Below, one piece after another: positions 1 to 8,085 of a DNA stretch of 64,000 bases. Under the pieces are notes generated by a model. That model searched no databases. It saw nothing but the letters and a program-made list of their open reading frames with translations, and had not been told where the DNA came from. This DNA comes from JAJYIW01 sp963781665 (GTDB lineage: Bacteria; Chloroflexota; Anaerolineae; Anaerolineales; Anaerolineaceae): contig CAWAGA010000002.1 in the NCBI GenBank assembly GCA_963781665.1, positions 1 through 64,000 on the forward strand, in the 5' to 3' direction. A program made the position numbers and the translations under genes. How positions within the stretch are numbered: the first letter of the stretch is position 1; each line of letters begins with the position of its first letter.

Positions 1-70
1 GAGGGTGATTGGTTCATATCAAAATCCTCCAGTTTTAAGATTTTGTCAACCTATCACCATCGGGCCAACT

Positions 71-99
71 AAAAAACCATAGCCCGACGAGCTATGGTT
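71..99 (-). terminator. Intrinsic terminator of the tRNA-fMet gene
   Basis: On the minus strand a perfect 9-bp stem (75-83 with 91-99, 7-nt loop) is followed by a run of T (complement of 71-76). It lies 9 nt past the 3' end of the tRNA, as expected for a stand-alone tRNA unit. Its loop region shares 13 nt with the tRNA's own anticodon arm. Confidence 0.85.
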
Positions 100-108
100 C
101 TTAGTTAG

Positions 109-180
109 TAGCGGGGCTTGGATTCGAACCAAGGACCTCCGGGTTATGAGCCCGACGAGCTGCCACTGCTCTACCCCGCA
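109..180 (-). tRNA. Initiator tRNA-Met (anticodon CAU)
   Basis: The minus strand folds as a cloverleaf: acceptor stem GCGGGG/CCCCGC, D arm, anticodon stem with three consecutive G-C pairs (GGG CTCATAA CCC), and T arm GGTTCGAATCC. The unpaired first acceptor position and the three G-C pairs at the base of the anticodon loop are the classic marks of initiator rather than elongator tRNA-Met. CCA is not encoded. The gene is monocistronic, with its own promoter at 202-230 and terminator at 71-99. Confidence 0.95.
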
Positions 181-201
181 TCGGTTTTGTTCAGGGTTTC
201 A

Positions 202-230
202 AATATACCACTCCAACCAGGTTTGGTCAA
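202..230 (-). promoter_or_regulatory. Sigma-70-type promoter of tRNA-fMet
   Basis: The minus strand reads TTGACC, 17 nt, TATATT, with the -10 box ending about 21 nt before the mature tRNA 5' end. Box match and spacing are near ideal. Confidence 0.8.
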
Positions 231-281
231 GGGGGTTTTTCTGAAATATTTGATGTAAACCCGTTAATTTCGGGGCGCGGT

Positions 282-287
282 TATAAT
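282..287 (+). promoter_or_regulatory. Probable -10 box of the GH13 gene
   Basis: TATAAT lies 27 nt before the ATG of the glycosidase gene. No convincing -35 hexamer sits at 16-18 nt upstream. A Shine-Dalgarno AGGAG is at 303-307. Confidence 0.45.
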
Positions 288-314
288 CTCATTATCGAAC
301 ATAGGAGCAATTCA

Positions 315-1927
315 ATGGACCATCCTGATTTCCCTTGGTGGCGCGATGGCGTCATCTACCAGATCTACCCCCGTTCTTTTTCCGATTCGAACGGTGACGG
401 CCTGGGCGACCTACCGGGCATCATCTCCCGCCTGGATTACCTGGAAGACCTGGGCGTCGATGCCATCTGGCTCTCGCCGATCTACCCCTCCCCGGATGTC
501 GACTTTGGCTACGACGTTGCTGATTATAGCGCCATCGATCCCCGGTTCGGCACGATGGATGATTTTGACTGCCTGGTGAGCGCAGCCAAAAAACGCCACA
601 TCCACATCATCCTCGACCTGGTGCTCAATCATACGTCGGACCAGCACCCCTGGTTCAAGGCAGCCCGCAGCTCGCGGGATAACCCGTACCACGAATGGTA
701 CCTGTGGAAAGATCCGCGCCGGGGTGGAAAGCCCCCCAATAATTGGAAAGCTGTGATCGGGGGCAGCGGTTGGGAATTTGTCCCCGAAATCAGCCAGTAT
801 TACTACCACTCCTATTTCAGCCGCCAACCTGACCTCAACTGGCGAAATCCCGCTACCCGCCAGGCTCTTTTGGACGTGTTTCGCTTCTGGCTTGAAAAAG
901 GCGTGGATGGCTTCCGCCTGGATGTATTCAACATCTATTTCAAAAATGCGGATTTCCCGGATAATCCGAGGAAAATGGGTCTGCGAGACTACGACCGCCA
1001 GGATCACCTGCACGACCGCGACCAACCTGAGATGCTGTTTTTACTGGCCGAGATCCGGGCGATCCTCGATTCCTATCCGGAGACCTATGTGGTAGGTGAG
1101 CCATTGGCATCCGATGCTTACTTAACCGCATATTACTGCGGCCAGGATTTCCTGCACCAGGCTTTTAATTTTGAGTTTCTTGCGTCTCCGTTCAACCCAC
1201 CCCATTACTTGATGCCATCCAACGCTGGGAACATGCGCTTTCACCAGACTCCTGGCCGTGCTACGTCCTCAACAACCACGACGAACCTCGTTCGCCGAAC
1301 CGTATTTATGACCGGGACGACGACGCCCGCTCAAAGGTGGCTGCAGCCCTGCTGCTTACTCTCAGAGGGACACCATTCATTTATTATGGGGAGGAAATCG
1401 GGATGCGCAACATCTCTCTTCCAAAGGAGCAAGTCCTTGATCCACTGGGAAGAAGGTACTGGCCGGTCTACAAAGGGCGCGACGGATCACGTTCTCCGAT
1501 GCAGTGGGATGATTCGATCAACTCTGGTTTCACTTCCGGAGAGCCGTGGCTGCCAGTCCATCCCGGATTTCCGCAGCGCAACGTCCTGGCGCAAGCTGCC
1601 GACCCGTCCTCTCTTTTGAATTTCTACCGCAGTATGCTCTCAGCCCGGCGCCAGGTTAGAGCCCTGCAGCGCGGGCAATTTATTCCTTTGACGAAGCACC
1701 CCGATCGGTTTTTGGTGTACCTACGCCAGGAAGGCGATCAGGTTGTTTTGGTCGCACTAAATTTCAGCCCTCTACGCGGCCAGTTCGATCCCGGTCCGGA
1801 GCTTCCTGATTCCGGCTGGCATCTGCTGCTTTCGTCGTTTTCCGGAAGAGATGAAGTGCCTTCGCTGAACCCATTGATTTTGGAGCCGTATGAGGCCTTG
1901 TTATTGATAAATAAAAATAGAGAATAG
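315..1927 (+). CDS. GH13 alpha-glucosidase / oligo-1,6-glucosidase-like (frameshifted)
   Basis: Glycoside hydrolase family 13 exo-acting alpha-glucosidase, which hydrolyses maltose, isomaltose or short alpha-glucans. The first frame (from ATG 315, SD AGGAG at 303-307) holds the N-terminal WWRDGVIYQIYPRSF motif, DLVLNHTS, the nucleophile region GFRLDVFN and the general acid VVGEP. A second frame up to 1927 holds the transition-state Asp in NNHDEPR, GTPFIYYGEEIGM and the C-terminal beta domain. The frame changes between about 1190 and 1212, as if one base were missing near the CCACCCC run. Joined, the parts give about 537 aa, the normal family length with every catalytic motif. Sequencing error or a recent mutation is likelier than old decay. 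The exact substrate (trehalose, maltose or isomaltose) cannot be read from the sequence. Confidence 0.85.
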
Positions 1928-1950
1928 ATATAAAATTAATGTGAAATGTC

Positions 1951-4209
1951 ATGAAAGCCTACGATCTGGCGTTCATTCCCGGAAAGCAGCAGATGGACAA
2001 CCAACCTCTATCCAGGTTCCTGCCACCTGTTCCGGCGGATATTGGCAGCCAGTGGCTTGCCGCTCACATTCCAGCAGGGGCCTGGGTTCTTGAACCATTT
2101 AGCGCTTTACCGGCGATGATCGTTGAAGCTGCCAGGGCCGGTTACCGGGTTTTGGCAGCCGCTAACAATCCGATCTCCAGTTTCATGATCGAAACGATGG
2201 CTGCCGCGCCAACCTCAGGAGATATGCACGCGGCTCTGGCCGAATTGGCCTCCGTGCGCAAGGGGGACGAACGCCTGGAACCGCATATCCAGGGGTTATA
2301 CGCCACTGGTTGTACCAACTGCAAGAATACCATTCAAGCTACGGCCTTCATCTGGCAGCGGGACGGGCAAAAGCCTGAGACGTGTCTGGTCGAATGCCCA
2401 CATTGCGGCGATAAAGGAGAGAAGCCGGTCAGCCCCGACAACCTGGCAAGGCTGGGCGCGCTTGGACGCGGCTCGCTCCATCGGGCACGCGCCCTCGAAC
2501 GAGTCACCGCGATGGACGATCCCATCCGCCCCCACGTCGAGCAAGCTCTCAATTGTTATTTACCACGCCCGATTTACGCCATGGTCACCATGATCAACCG
2601 CCTGGAAAGCCTGCCGCTCAGCCCAGATCGCCTGAGGCTTGCAACCGCCTTACTGCTGTCTGCCTGTGACGAGGCTAATTCTATCTGGCCTTATCCGGCA
2701 TCACGCCAGCGGCCGCGCCAGCTTTATATCCCCGCAGCATTCCGTGAAAACAACCTGTGGCTTGCCCTGGAAAATGCCGTCGACCAATGGCAGTCTTCTG
2801 CTCCACCGGTCCCTCTGACTGTATGGCCTGACCTGCCTCCTGAGAGCGGCGGCATCTGCCTTTACAAAGGTCGTATGCGTGATTTGCCGGTCGACCAAAA
2901 TGCCCTCAAGATCGAGGCGATCCTGTGCGCCATCCCCAGGCCAAACCAGGCTTTCTGGACGCTCTCGGCAGTCTGGGCCGGTTGGTTGTGGGGCCGGGAT
3001 GCGGTCACTCCCTTGAAAAGTTCGTTGAGCCGCCAGCGCTATGATTGGAACTGGCATACGGTCGCTCTAGAATCCAATTTGTCCAGCCTGCGTCCCCAAG
3101 TTCCAGTCAATACGCCGATGTTTGGGCTGGTCGGTGAAGTCGAACCCTCATACTTATTGGCGACGTTGATCTCCGCCAGAGACGCCGGTTTCGACCTTCA
3201 AGGCTCGGCCTTAAGGTCCGACCAGTCGATCTGCCAGCTGTATTGGTTGGCGAATGGCCAAAAAAGCCTTTTCAGTGGAGCGAAATTTTCCGACCGGGAC
3301 GTCAAAGAAATCATCCGGCGCAACCTCGAAAGCCGGGCAGAACCTTCTCCCTATTTATCACTTTTCACGGCGGCCGCGATCCCTCAAGTGGTTGCCAGCG
3401 ACCGGCGTGCAGTCGAGTTTGCAAGCGATGTGGCTGGGGTTTCCGAAAGCCCCACCAGGATGCTGGCTGACATTCACCGATTTTTTTCAGATCCTAACCT
3501 GCTGGTGCGCTACGGCGGCACGTCCCAATCCTTTGAACGTACCTATTGGTGGTTGGCAAATTCGGCGCCGCTTCCCCCATCACTTTCAGACCGGGTCGAG
3601 ATTGAGGTCGTCAGAACGCTGCAGCATTCACCGGGACTCGAGCAGGAAACTATCGACAGCATCGTATGCCAGGTATATAAAGGATGGCAAACACCCACCC
3701 TCGATCTGATCCAGATGTGCCTGGAATCTTATGCCGAAGCCGGCCCAGGCGCTTCTCGCGGACTGGTCCTGCGTACAGCGGATATGCCTTCTACCCGGCG
3801 CGCCGAACTGGCAAGCATCGAAAAGCTGCTGCAGAAAATAGGCACTCAATTAGGATACCAAACCCAGGGGAATAACCCGGTGTTATGGCTGGATGAAAAC
3901 GGGGAGCTTGCTTACGCCTTCTACCTGATCGCTTCAGGGATCATCGATCAGATCGTAACATCCAACCCGTATCCAACTGCTAATTCGATCATCGTTTTAC
4001 CTGGAAGCCGGGCCAACCTCGTCGCCTACAAATTGCAGCACGACCCCTGGTTGAACCAGAAGATCGCCATGGGGTGGCGTTTTTTGAAATTCCGCCACTT
4101 ACGGTTGTTGAATGCATCACTTTTGCCCAACCGGATCTTTTGGGACGACCAGCTCAACGGCGATCCCCTGGACTATAAAGCCCTCCACAGTGATTCGGTT
4201 ACGGATTAA
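1951..4209 (+). CDS. COG1743/DUF1156-like DNA methylase relative with Zn ribbon
   Basis: A 752-aa cytosolic protein. The N-terminal segment VLEPFSALP followed by a helix and AANNPIS resembles the SAM-binding region of class I DNA methyltransferases (usually DPFxGxG, then a D-x-NP motif). Here the glycine-rich loop is degraded: Glu replaces Asp and SALP replaces the GxG. A four-Cys zinc ribbon (CTNC ... CPHC) follows at about residues 119-155. Mid-protein PRPNQAFWTLSAVWAGWLWG recalls COG1743 Zn-ribbon adenine methylases, whose DPPY catalytic site is absent here. The C-terminal third is unassigned. It follows the GH13 gene by 23 nt and its stop overlaps the convergent PBP gene by 4 nt. It is probably not an active methylase; function unknown. 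No restriction enzyme gene is adjacent. Confidence 0.5.
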   Translation: MKAYDLAFIPGKQQMDNQPLSRFLPPVPADIGSQWLAAHIPAGAWVLEPFSALPAMIVEAARAGYRVLAAANNPISSFMIETMAAAPTSGDMHAALAELASVRKGDERLEPHIQGLYATGCTNCKNTIQATAFIWQRDGQKPETCLVECPHCGDKGEKPVSPDNLARLGALGRGSLHRARALERVTAMDDPIRPHVEQALNCYLPRPIYAMVTMINRLESLPLSPDRLRLATALLLSACDEANSIWPYPASRQRPRQLYIPAAFRENNLWLALENAVDQWQSSAPPVPLTVWPDLPPESGGICLYKGRMRDLPVDQNALKIEAILCAIPRPNQAFWTLSAVWAGWLWGRDAVTPLKSSLSRQRYDWNWHTVALESNLSSLRPQVPVNTPMFGLVGEVEPSYLLATLISARDAGFDLQGSALRSDQSICQLYWLANGQKSLFSGAKFSDRDVKEIIRRNLESRAEPSPYLSLFTAAAIPQVVASDRRAVEFASDVAGVSESPTRMLADIHRFFSDPNLLVRYGGTSQSFERTYWWLANSAPLPPSLSDRVEIEVVRTLQHSPGLEQETIDSIVCQVYKGWQTPTLDLIQMCLESYAEAGPGASRGLVLRTADMPSTRRAELASIEKLLQKIGTQLGYQTQGNNPVLWLDENGELAYAFYLIASGIIDQIVTSNPYPTANSIIVLPGSRANLVAYKLQHDPWLNQKIAMGWRFLKFRHLRLLNASLLPNRIFWDDQLNGDPLDYKALHSDSVTD

Positions 4210-7200
4210 GGGCCCGGCGTATCTGTCGGCGTCGAAGTGACGGTCGGCGAATTGGTCGGGGTATTCGTAGCTGGTGGGGTATTTGTTGCGGTCGGAGTAC
4301 GAGTGGGCGTCCGCGTCTGAGTAGCAGTTGCCGTCGCCGTGGCAGTTGCCGTCGCCGTGGGGGTCGAGGTTGTCGTGGGTGTGGGGGTTGGCGTCTCGGT
4401 TGCAGTTGGCGTCATCGTCGGTGTGGGGGTTTGAGTCGGCACCTGAATATTCAAATGAACTTGAATCTTCGCATCGGTGTTGCGGGTGCTGTGGATGTAA
4501 AGTTGCAGAGTAATTTGTCCGGCCGGAAACGTCGATAAATCCCACGAATAAAGCTTATCCGGCATGGCGACCGGCGTTTTCATGTGGTTGACCAGGGGAA
4601 TAAATTCACTGGGGGAATCCCCCAGGCCATATTCGAGGGTATAGTAATCGAAATCGGAGGGGGCATTTACCACCCCATAGATGTCCAGCGGACTGGTTGA
4701 AATGGTCTGTCCATTGGTGAGGTTTGAGAAAGATAGATTTGGCTGAGCGTCGCTCGCCTGGCAGGCAGTCTGGGGGGTAAATACAAACGGCTGTTTGAAG
4801 CCCATCTTGGCTGCCCATTTCTGGCCATCGCTGGTATTGTTGATCCATTTGATGGCCCATGGGTCGGTCACGTTAATCACGAATTGGTCGGCTGTAAAGT
4901 TCGAACACGCAGCCGATGCTTTCAAACCGGTCCAGGTGTCGATTGTCACTTTCTGCCAGAGGTCATTATCCTTAGAAGGCGGCAGCTGGTCAGACGCAAA
5001 GTATTCGGATCGTTGTTCGGGGCACCACTGCGATGGTTCTGTTCCAGAAACCGAGCAAATGACCCTTTCGACCACCCCCGGTGGTTTGGCAAATCCGGAG
5101 GGATGGCCGCCGGTAAGCTGTTGGACGGCTACTTGCATGAACTGCGACCAGATCGGTGCTGCTCCGGTCAACCCGGTGGTGTTTTCCATCGGGGTGTAAT
5201 TGGCGTTTCCAACCCAAACCCCAACTGCCAGGTCCGGTGTGTATCCAACTGTCCAGTTATCCCGAAAATCGTTGGTCGTGCCGGTTTTTGCTGCAGCCGG
5301 GAAGGGCAGGTTCAAGATCGAATTGGTGCCGAACTCCAGGCTTCTGGCATTATTATCAGAGAGGATCGAAGACATCAAAAAGGCGTGCTCTACCCGGATC
5401 ACCTGCTCGCCAGCTGGCGGTGTATATTGGAAAACCACATTCCCTGAATGGTCTACGATCTTGGTGATTGAAACCGGTGGGACTCTCCGGCCGCTGTCGG
5501 CAATGGTCGCATAAGCGCCGGTCAACTGCAGCAGGGTGACATCTCCACCTCCCAATGTCAGCGCCAGGCCATAGTCGTCTCGGGTGAACGTGGTGATGCC
5601 CAGGCGTTGAGCCATGGCGATCATGCCATCCTGCCCTGGGGTCGTAGGATCGTCGTAAATGCCTACAAAATCCAGAGCCTTTACGGCGGGAATATTTAAC
5701 GAATTGGCCAGGGCGGTTCTGACCGTGACCGGGCCGTGATACAGTCCATCGTAGTTCACCGGTTTATATGGGGCGCGGGGGTCACTGGGATCCCCCGAGG
5801 GTGGAAATTCGGAAGGCACGTCCCAGATGATGGTTGCTGGTGTCCATCCTTTTTCAAACGCTGCCAGGTAAGTAATCGGCTTAATCGCCGAGCCGGGCTG
5901 GCGTGGGCTGATCGCCATATTTACCTGTCCAGAAATTGCCTCGTCATAAAAGTCTGCTGATCCAACCATTGCCAGGATTTCGCCGGTCGCTGGTTGGATG
6001 GCTACCAGAGCGCCATCGGTGGCATTGTGCTCACCTGAGATAGCATCGATTTGATTCTTGACGATTTGTTGAGCCTGGTCTTCCAGGTTAGGGTCGAGCG
6101 TCGTATAAACCGTGAAACCAGAACGGTAAATGGTCTGAGGGTCGAACTGGTTTTCCAATTGAGCGCGGATGTAATTGACCCAGGCCGGAAACTTCATGGT
6201 ATCTAAAGAAGGTTTGAAATTGTAATTTTTGATCTCCTGGGCAGCCTGGGCAATATCCTGTAACGACACACACACCGGAGAGACGCTGGTGCTGACATAG
6301 ATGCAGTTATTTTCCTGACTGTCATGGTACATCAGGGTCAAAACATCCTGCAGGCGTTGCAGAGTTTCATCTCGATTCGTGAAAATATCATAAACAGAGG
6401 GCGCCTGGGGCAGTCCGGCGAGGAAAGCAGATTGAGCCATGTCGAGCTTATTCGCAGTCGTGTTGAAATAGGTTTCGGAGGCTGCTTCGATCCCATAAGA
6501 CATATTGCTGTAAAAGTTTTCGTTCAAGTAAAGCTCGAGGATTTCATCCTTGGTATAACGCCGAGTTATTTCGGCTGCCAGGACGATCTCTCGCGCTTTT
6601 CGTTGAACGGTTTGTTGGGATCGCTCTTCCGGCGACAGCAGCAGCCCCCTGGCTAACTGCTGGGTGATGGTCGAAGCGCCGGAGACTGTCGTTCCGGTGG
6701 TGTAGTTCTGGATTAAAGCCCGCAAGATCGCAATTGGGTCGAACCCTGGATGAGTGTAATAGCCCTTGTCTTCGGTGGCAATCGTGGCAGCTATCAGATA
6801 CGGTGAGATTTGTGAAAGCGGAACGTAAGTCCGCCGTCCAGCATTCGGGTCAAGTATCTCATACAGAACATTCCCGTTGCGGTCGAGGATGCGCGTCGTC
6901 TCGAACTGGGAGGCATGCGCCTGTAAAGTGCTCACGTCTGGCAGAGTTGCAGCTATCGAGAAATATTGGTAGACGCCGACCGACCCAATCAGGATGACGA
7001 TCAGAATTGCCAGGAACAACAATGCGATCACGACCCGCAGTAAACATCCGACCGTTTTTTGCCCCCCCCCTCTAATGGACGTACGGATGGGTTGGGTGTG
7101 CTTAACTCCCTTTTTTCCTGCCTTTGGAGGAATCCGGGAAACAGGTTTGGGCGCAAAGTTGGCGTTGGAAACACGGGTGGCATTGGTATCTACCTCACTT

Positions 7201-7988
7201 ACCCGGCGGGGCAGGGGCATGCCATCTTTGTCAAAAGGTAAAGGCGGAATGGTTGGCGCTTCCCTTTGCCTGGCCTGCGCCTTGTTAGCTAGAGAAACCG
7301 GGGACGGAGGCCGGCTTGGATGGGCGGATGTGCGGGCCTCACTGGAGACCTGGGTGCGGTCGATGGGAGTGTGCCCGCCTGACTGCAGGCCTGGGGCGGA
7401 TCCCCTGGATTGACCGATGTGGATGGGCTGGGTCTTTTCCGCATTGTTAGCTTGAGTTTGATCTGGCGGCTGCTGGCCTGGCTTTAAGATCGCTTGCGTG
7501 GCTGTTTGGTCCGGCTGTATATCGTCCTGCTCCTGGCTGATGCCGGTTTCTCCATCTGCTTCGGGACTCGCTGTAGCAGTGCTTGCATCTGTGGGCAGAT
7601 CCAAAACCGGGGAGGTCAGTGCGAATTCCGGCTGCTCATTCTGGTTGACTAAGGGCTCTAATTCCTGATCGTCAATGTACCAGCCGCCGCTTAATTCAGG
7701 CAGGTCGCTCAAACCCTCTTCAGAAGGGTCATTCGCAATCGCAGGTTCACCCTGCTGTGCCTGGGTTTGCGCCTGTTCCGGAGTACTTGCCAATTCGTCG
7801 GGGAGTTCTTCCCTACCGTTATTTTGTAAAGATCCAGTGGAATCTGGCGAGCTCTGATTTTCTACCGGTAAAGCCGCTTCGTTGCCTGACGGATCATCAT
7901 TAGTCGAATCCTCGACCAGCCGACGGAAACGCTCAATAGAATCCCTCAAACTTTCCTGATTATCAGTGTTGTCATCATTAATATTCAT
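4206..7988 (-). CDS. Class A penicillin-binding protein (glycosyltransferase/transpeptidase)
   Basis: Bifunctional peptidoglycan synthase anchored in the cytoplasmic membrane. In order: a Gln/Pro/Glu-rich disordered cytoplasmic region (about 1-310), one membrane segment (about 318-345), a GT51 transglycosylase domain with the catalytic-Glu motif TEDKGYYTHPGFD, and a penicillin-binding transpeptidase with SAIK (SxxK), SLN (SxN) and KTGTT boxes. A C-terminal module of about 100 residues precedes a roughly 80-residue Thr/Pro/Ala tail. At 1260 aa it is far longer than usual (about 700-850 aa) because of both low-complexity ends. ATG 7988 is used; no strong SD is visible. It converges with the upstream methylase-like gene and overlaps it by 4 nt. 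mrcA/ponA-type naming is possible, but the paralogue cannot be assigned. Confidence 0.93.
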   Translation of the reverse strand: MNINDDNTDNQESLRDSIERFRRLVEDSTNDDPSGNEAALPVENQSSPDSTGSLQNNGREELPDELASTPEQAQTQAQQGEPAIANDPSEEGLSDLPELSGGWYIDDQELEPLVNQNEQPEFALTSPVLDLPTDASTATASPEADGETGISQEQDDIQPDQTATQAILKPGQQPPDQTQANNAEKTQPIHIGQSRGSAPGLQSGGHTPIDRTQVSSEARTSAHPSRPPSPVSLANKAQARQREAPTIPPLPFDKDGMPLPRRVSEVDTNATRVSNANFAPKPVSRIPPKAGKKGVKHTQPIRTSIRGGGQKTVGCLLRVVIALLFLAILIVILIGSVGVYQYFSIAATLPDVSTLQAHASQFETTRILDRNGNVLYEILDPNAGRRTYVPLSQISPYLIAATIATEDKGYYTHPGFDPIAILRALIQNYTTGTTVSGASTITQQLARGLLLSPEERSQQTVQRKAREIVLAAEITRRYTKDEILELYLNENFYSNMSYGIEAASETYFNTTANKLDMAQSAFLAGLPQAPSVYDIFTNRDETLQRLQDVLTLMYHDSQENNCIYVSTSVSPVCVSLQDIAQAAQEIKNYNFKPSLDTMKFPAWVNYIRAQLENQFDPQTIYRSGFTVYTTLDPNLEDQAQQIVKNQIDAISGEHNATDGALVAIQPATGEILAMVGSADFYDEAISGQVNMAISPRQPGSAIKPITYLAAFEKGWTPATIIWDVPSEFPPSGDPSDPRAPYKPVNYDGLYHGPVTVRTALANSLNIPAVKALDFVGIYDDPTTPGQDGMIAMAQRLGITTFTRDDYGLALTLGGGDVTLLQLTGAYATIADSGRRVPPVSITKIVDHSGNVVFQYTPPAGEQVIRVEHAFLMSSILSDNNARSLEFGTNSILNLPFPAAAKTGTTNDFRDNWTVGYTPDLAVGVWVGNANYTPMENTTGLTGAAPIWSQFMQVAVQQLTGGHPSGFAKPPGVVERVICSVSGTEPSQWCPEQRSEYFASDQLPPSKDNDLWQKVTIDTWTGLKASAACSNFTADQFVINVTDPWAIKWINNTSDGQKWAAKMGFKQPFVFTPQTACQASDAQPNLSFSNLTNGQTISTSPLDIYGVVNAPSDFDYYTLEYGLGDSPSEFIPLVNHMKTPVAMPDKLYSWDLSTFPAGQITLQLYIHSTRNTDAKIQVHLNIQVPTQTPTPTMTPTATETPTPTPTTTSTPTATATATATATATQTRTPTRTPTATNTPPATNTPTNSPTVTSTPTDTPGP
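4324..4359. repeat. Two tandem 18-bp units in the PBP C-terminal tail
   Basis: Two identical adjacent 18-bp copies encode the alternating Thr-Ala stretch of the PBP tail. They are the cleanest part of a longer imperfect 6-bp-periodic Thr/Pro coding region (about 4215-4440). Such tracts expand and contract by slippage. Confidence 0.75.
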
Positions 7989-8049
7989 TCTTGCCTATGG
8001 GAAATGCAATTTCCTTGCCAAAATCTATCTTGATTCTAGCACAAAACCT

Positions 8050-8078
8050 TTGACCTCTTTGCAAACCTCTCTTACAAT
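8050..8078 (+). promoter_or_regulatory. Promoter of the GH63-like gene, giving a leaderless mRNA
   Basis: TTGACC, 17 nt, TACAAT. The -10 box ends 7 nt before ATG 8086, so transcription should begin at or next to the A of the start codon. No Shine-Dalgarno sequence is present. Confidence 0.75.
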
Positions 8079-8085
8079 CAAATAC

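Noticed and set aside
411..1025. Long minus-strand ORF inside the GH13 gene
   Set aside because: It is a codon-bias shadow; the plus frame carries all GH13 motifs.
4215..4440. Periodic GC-rich repeats resembling a CRISPR or minisatellite
   Set aside because: The period is 6 bp and encodes Thr-Pro/Thr-Ala in the PBP frame; there are no spacers or fixed-length repeats.
7966..8085. Upstream extension of the GH63-like gene to 7966
   Set aside because: It would overlap the divergent PBP start and the promoter at 8050-8078; the encoded residues are not conserved-looking.
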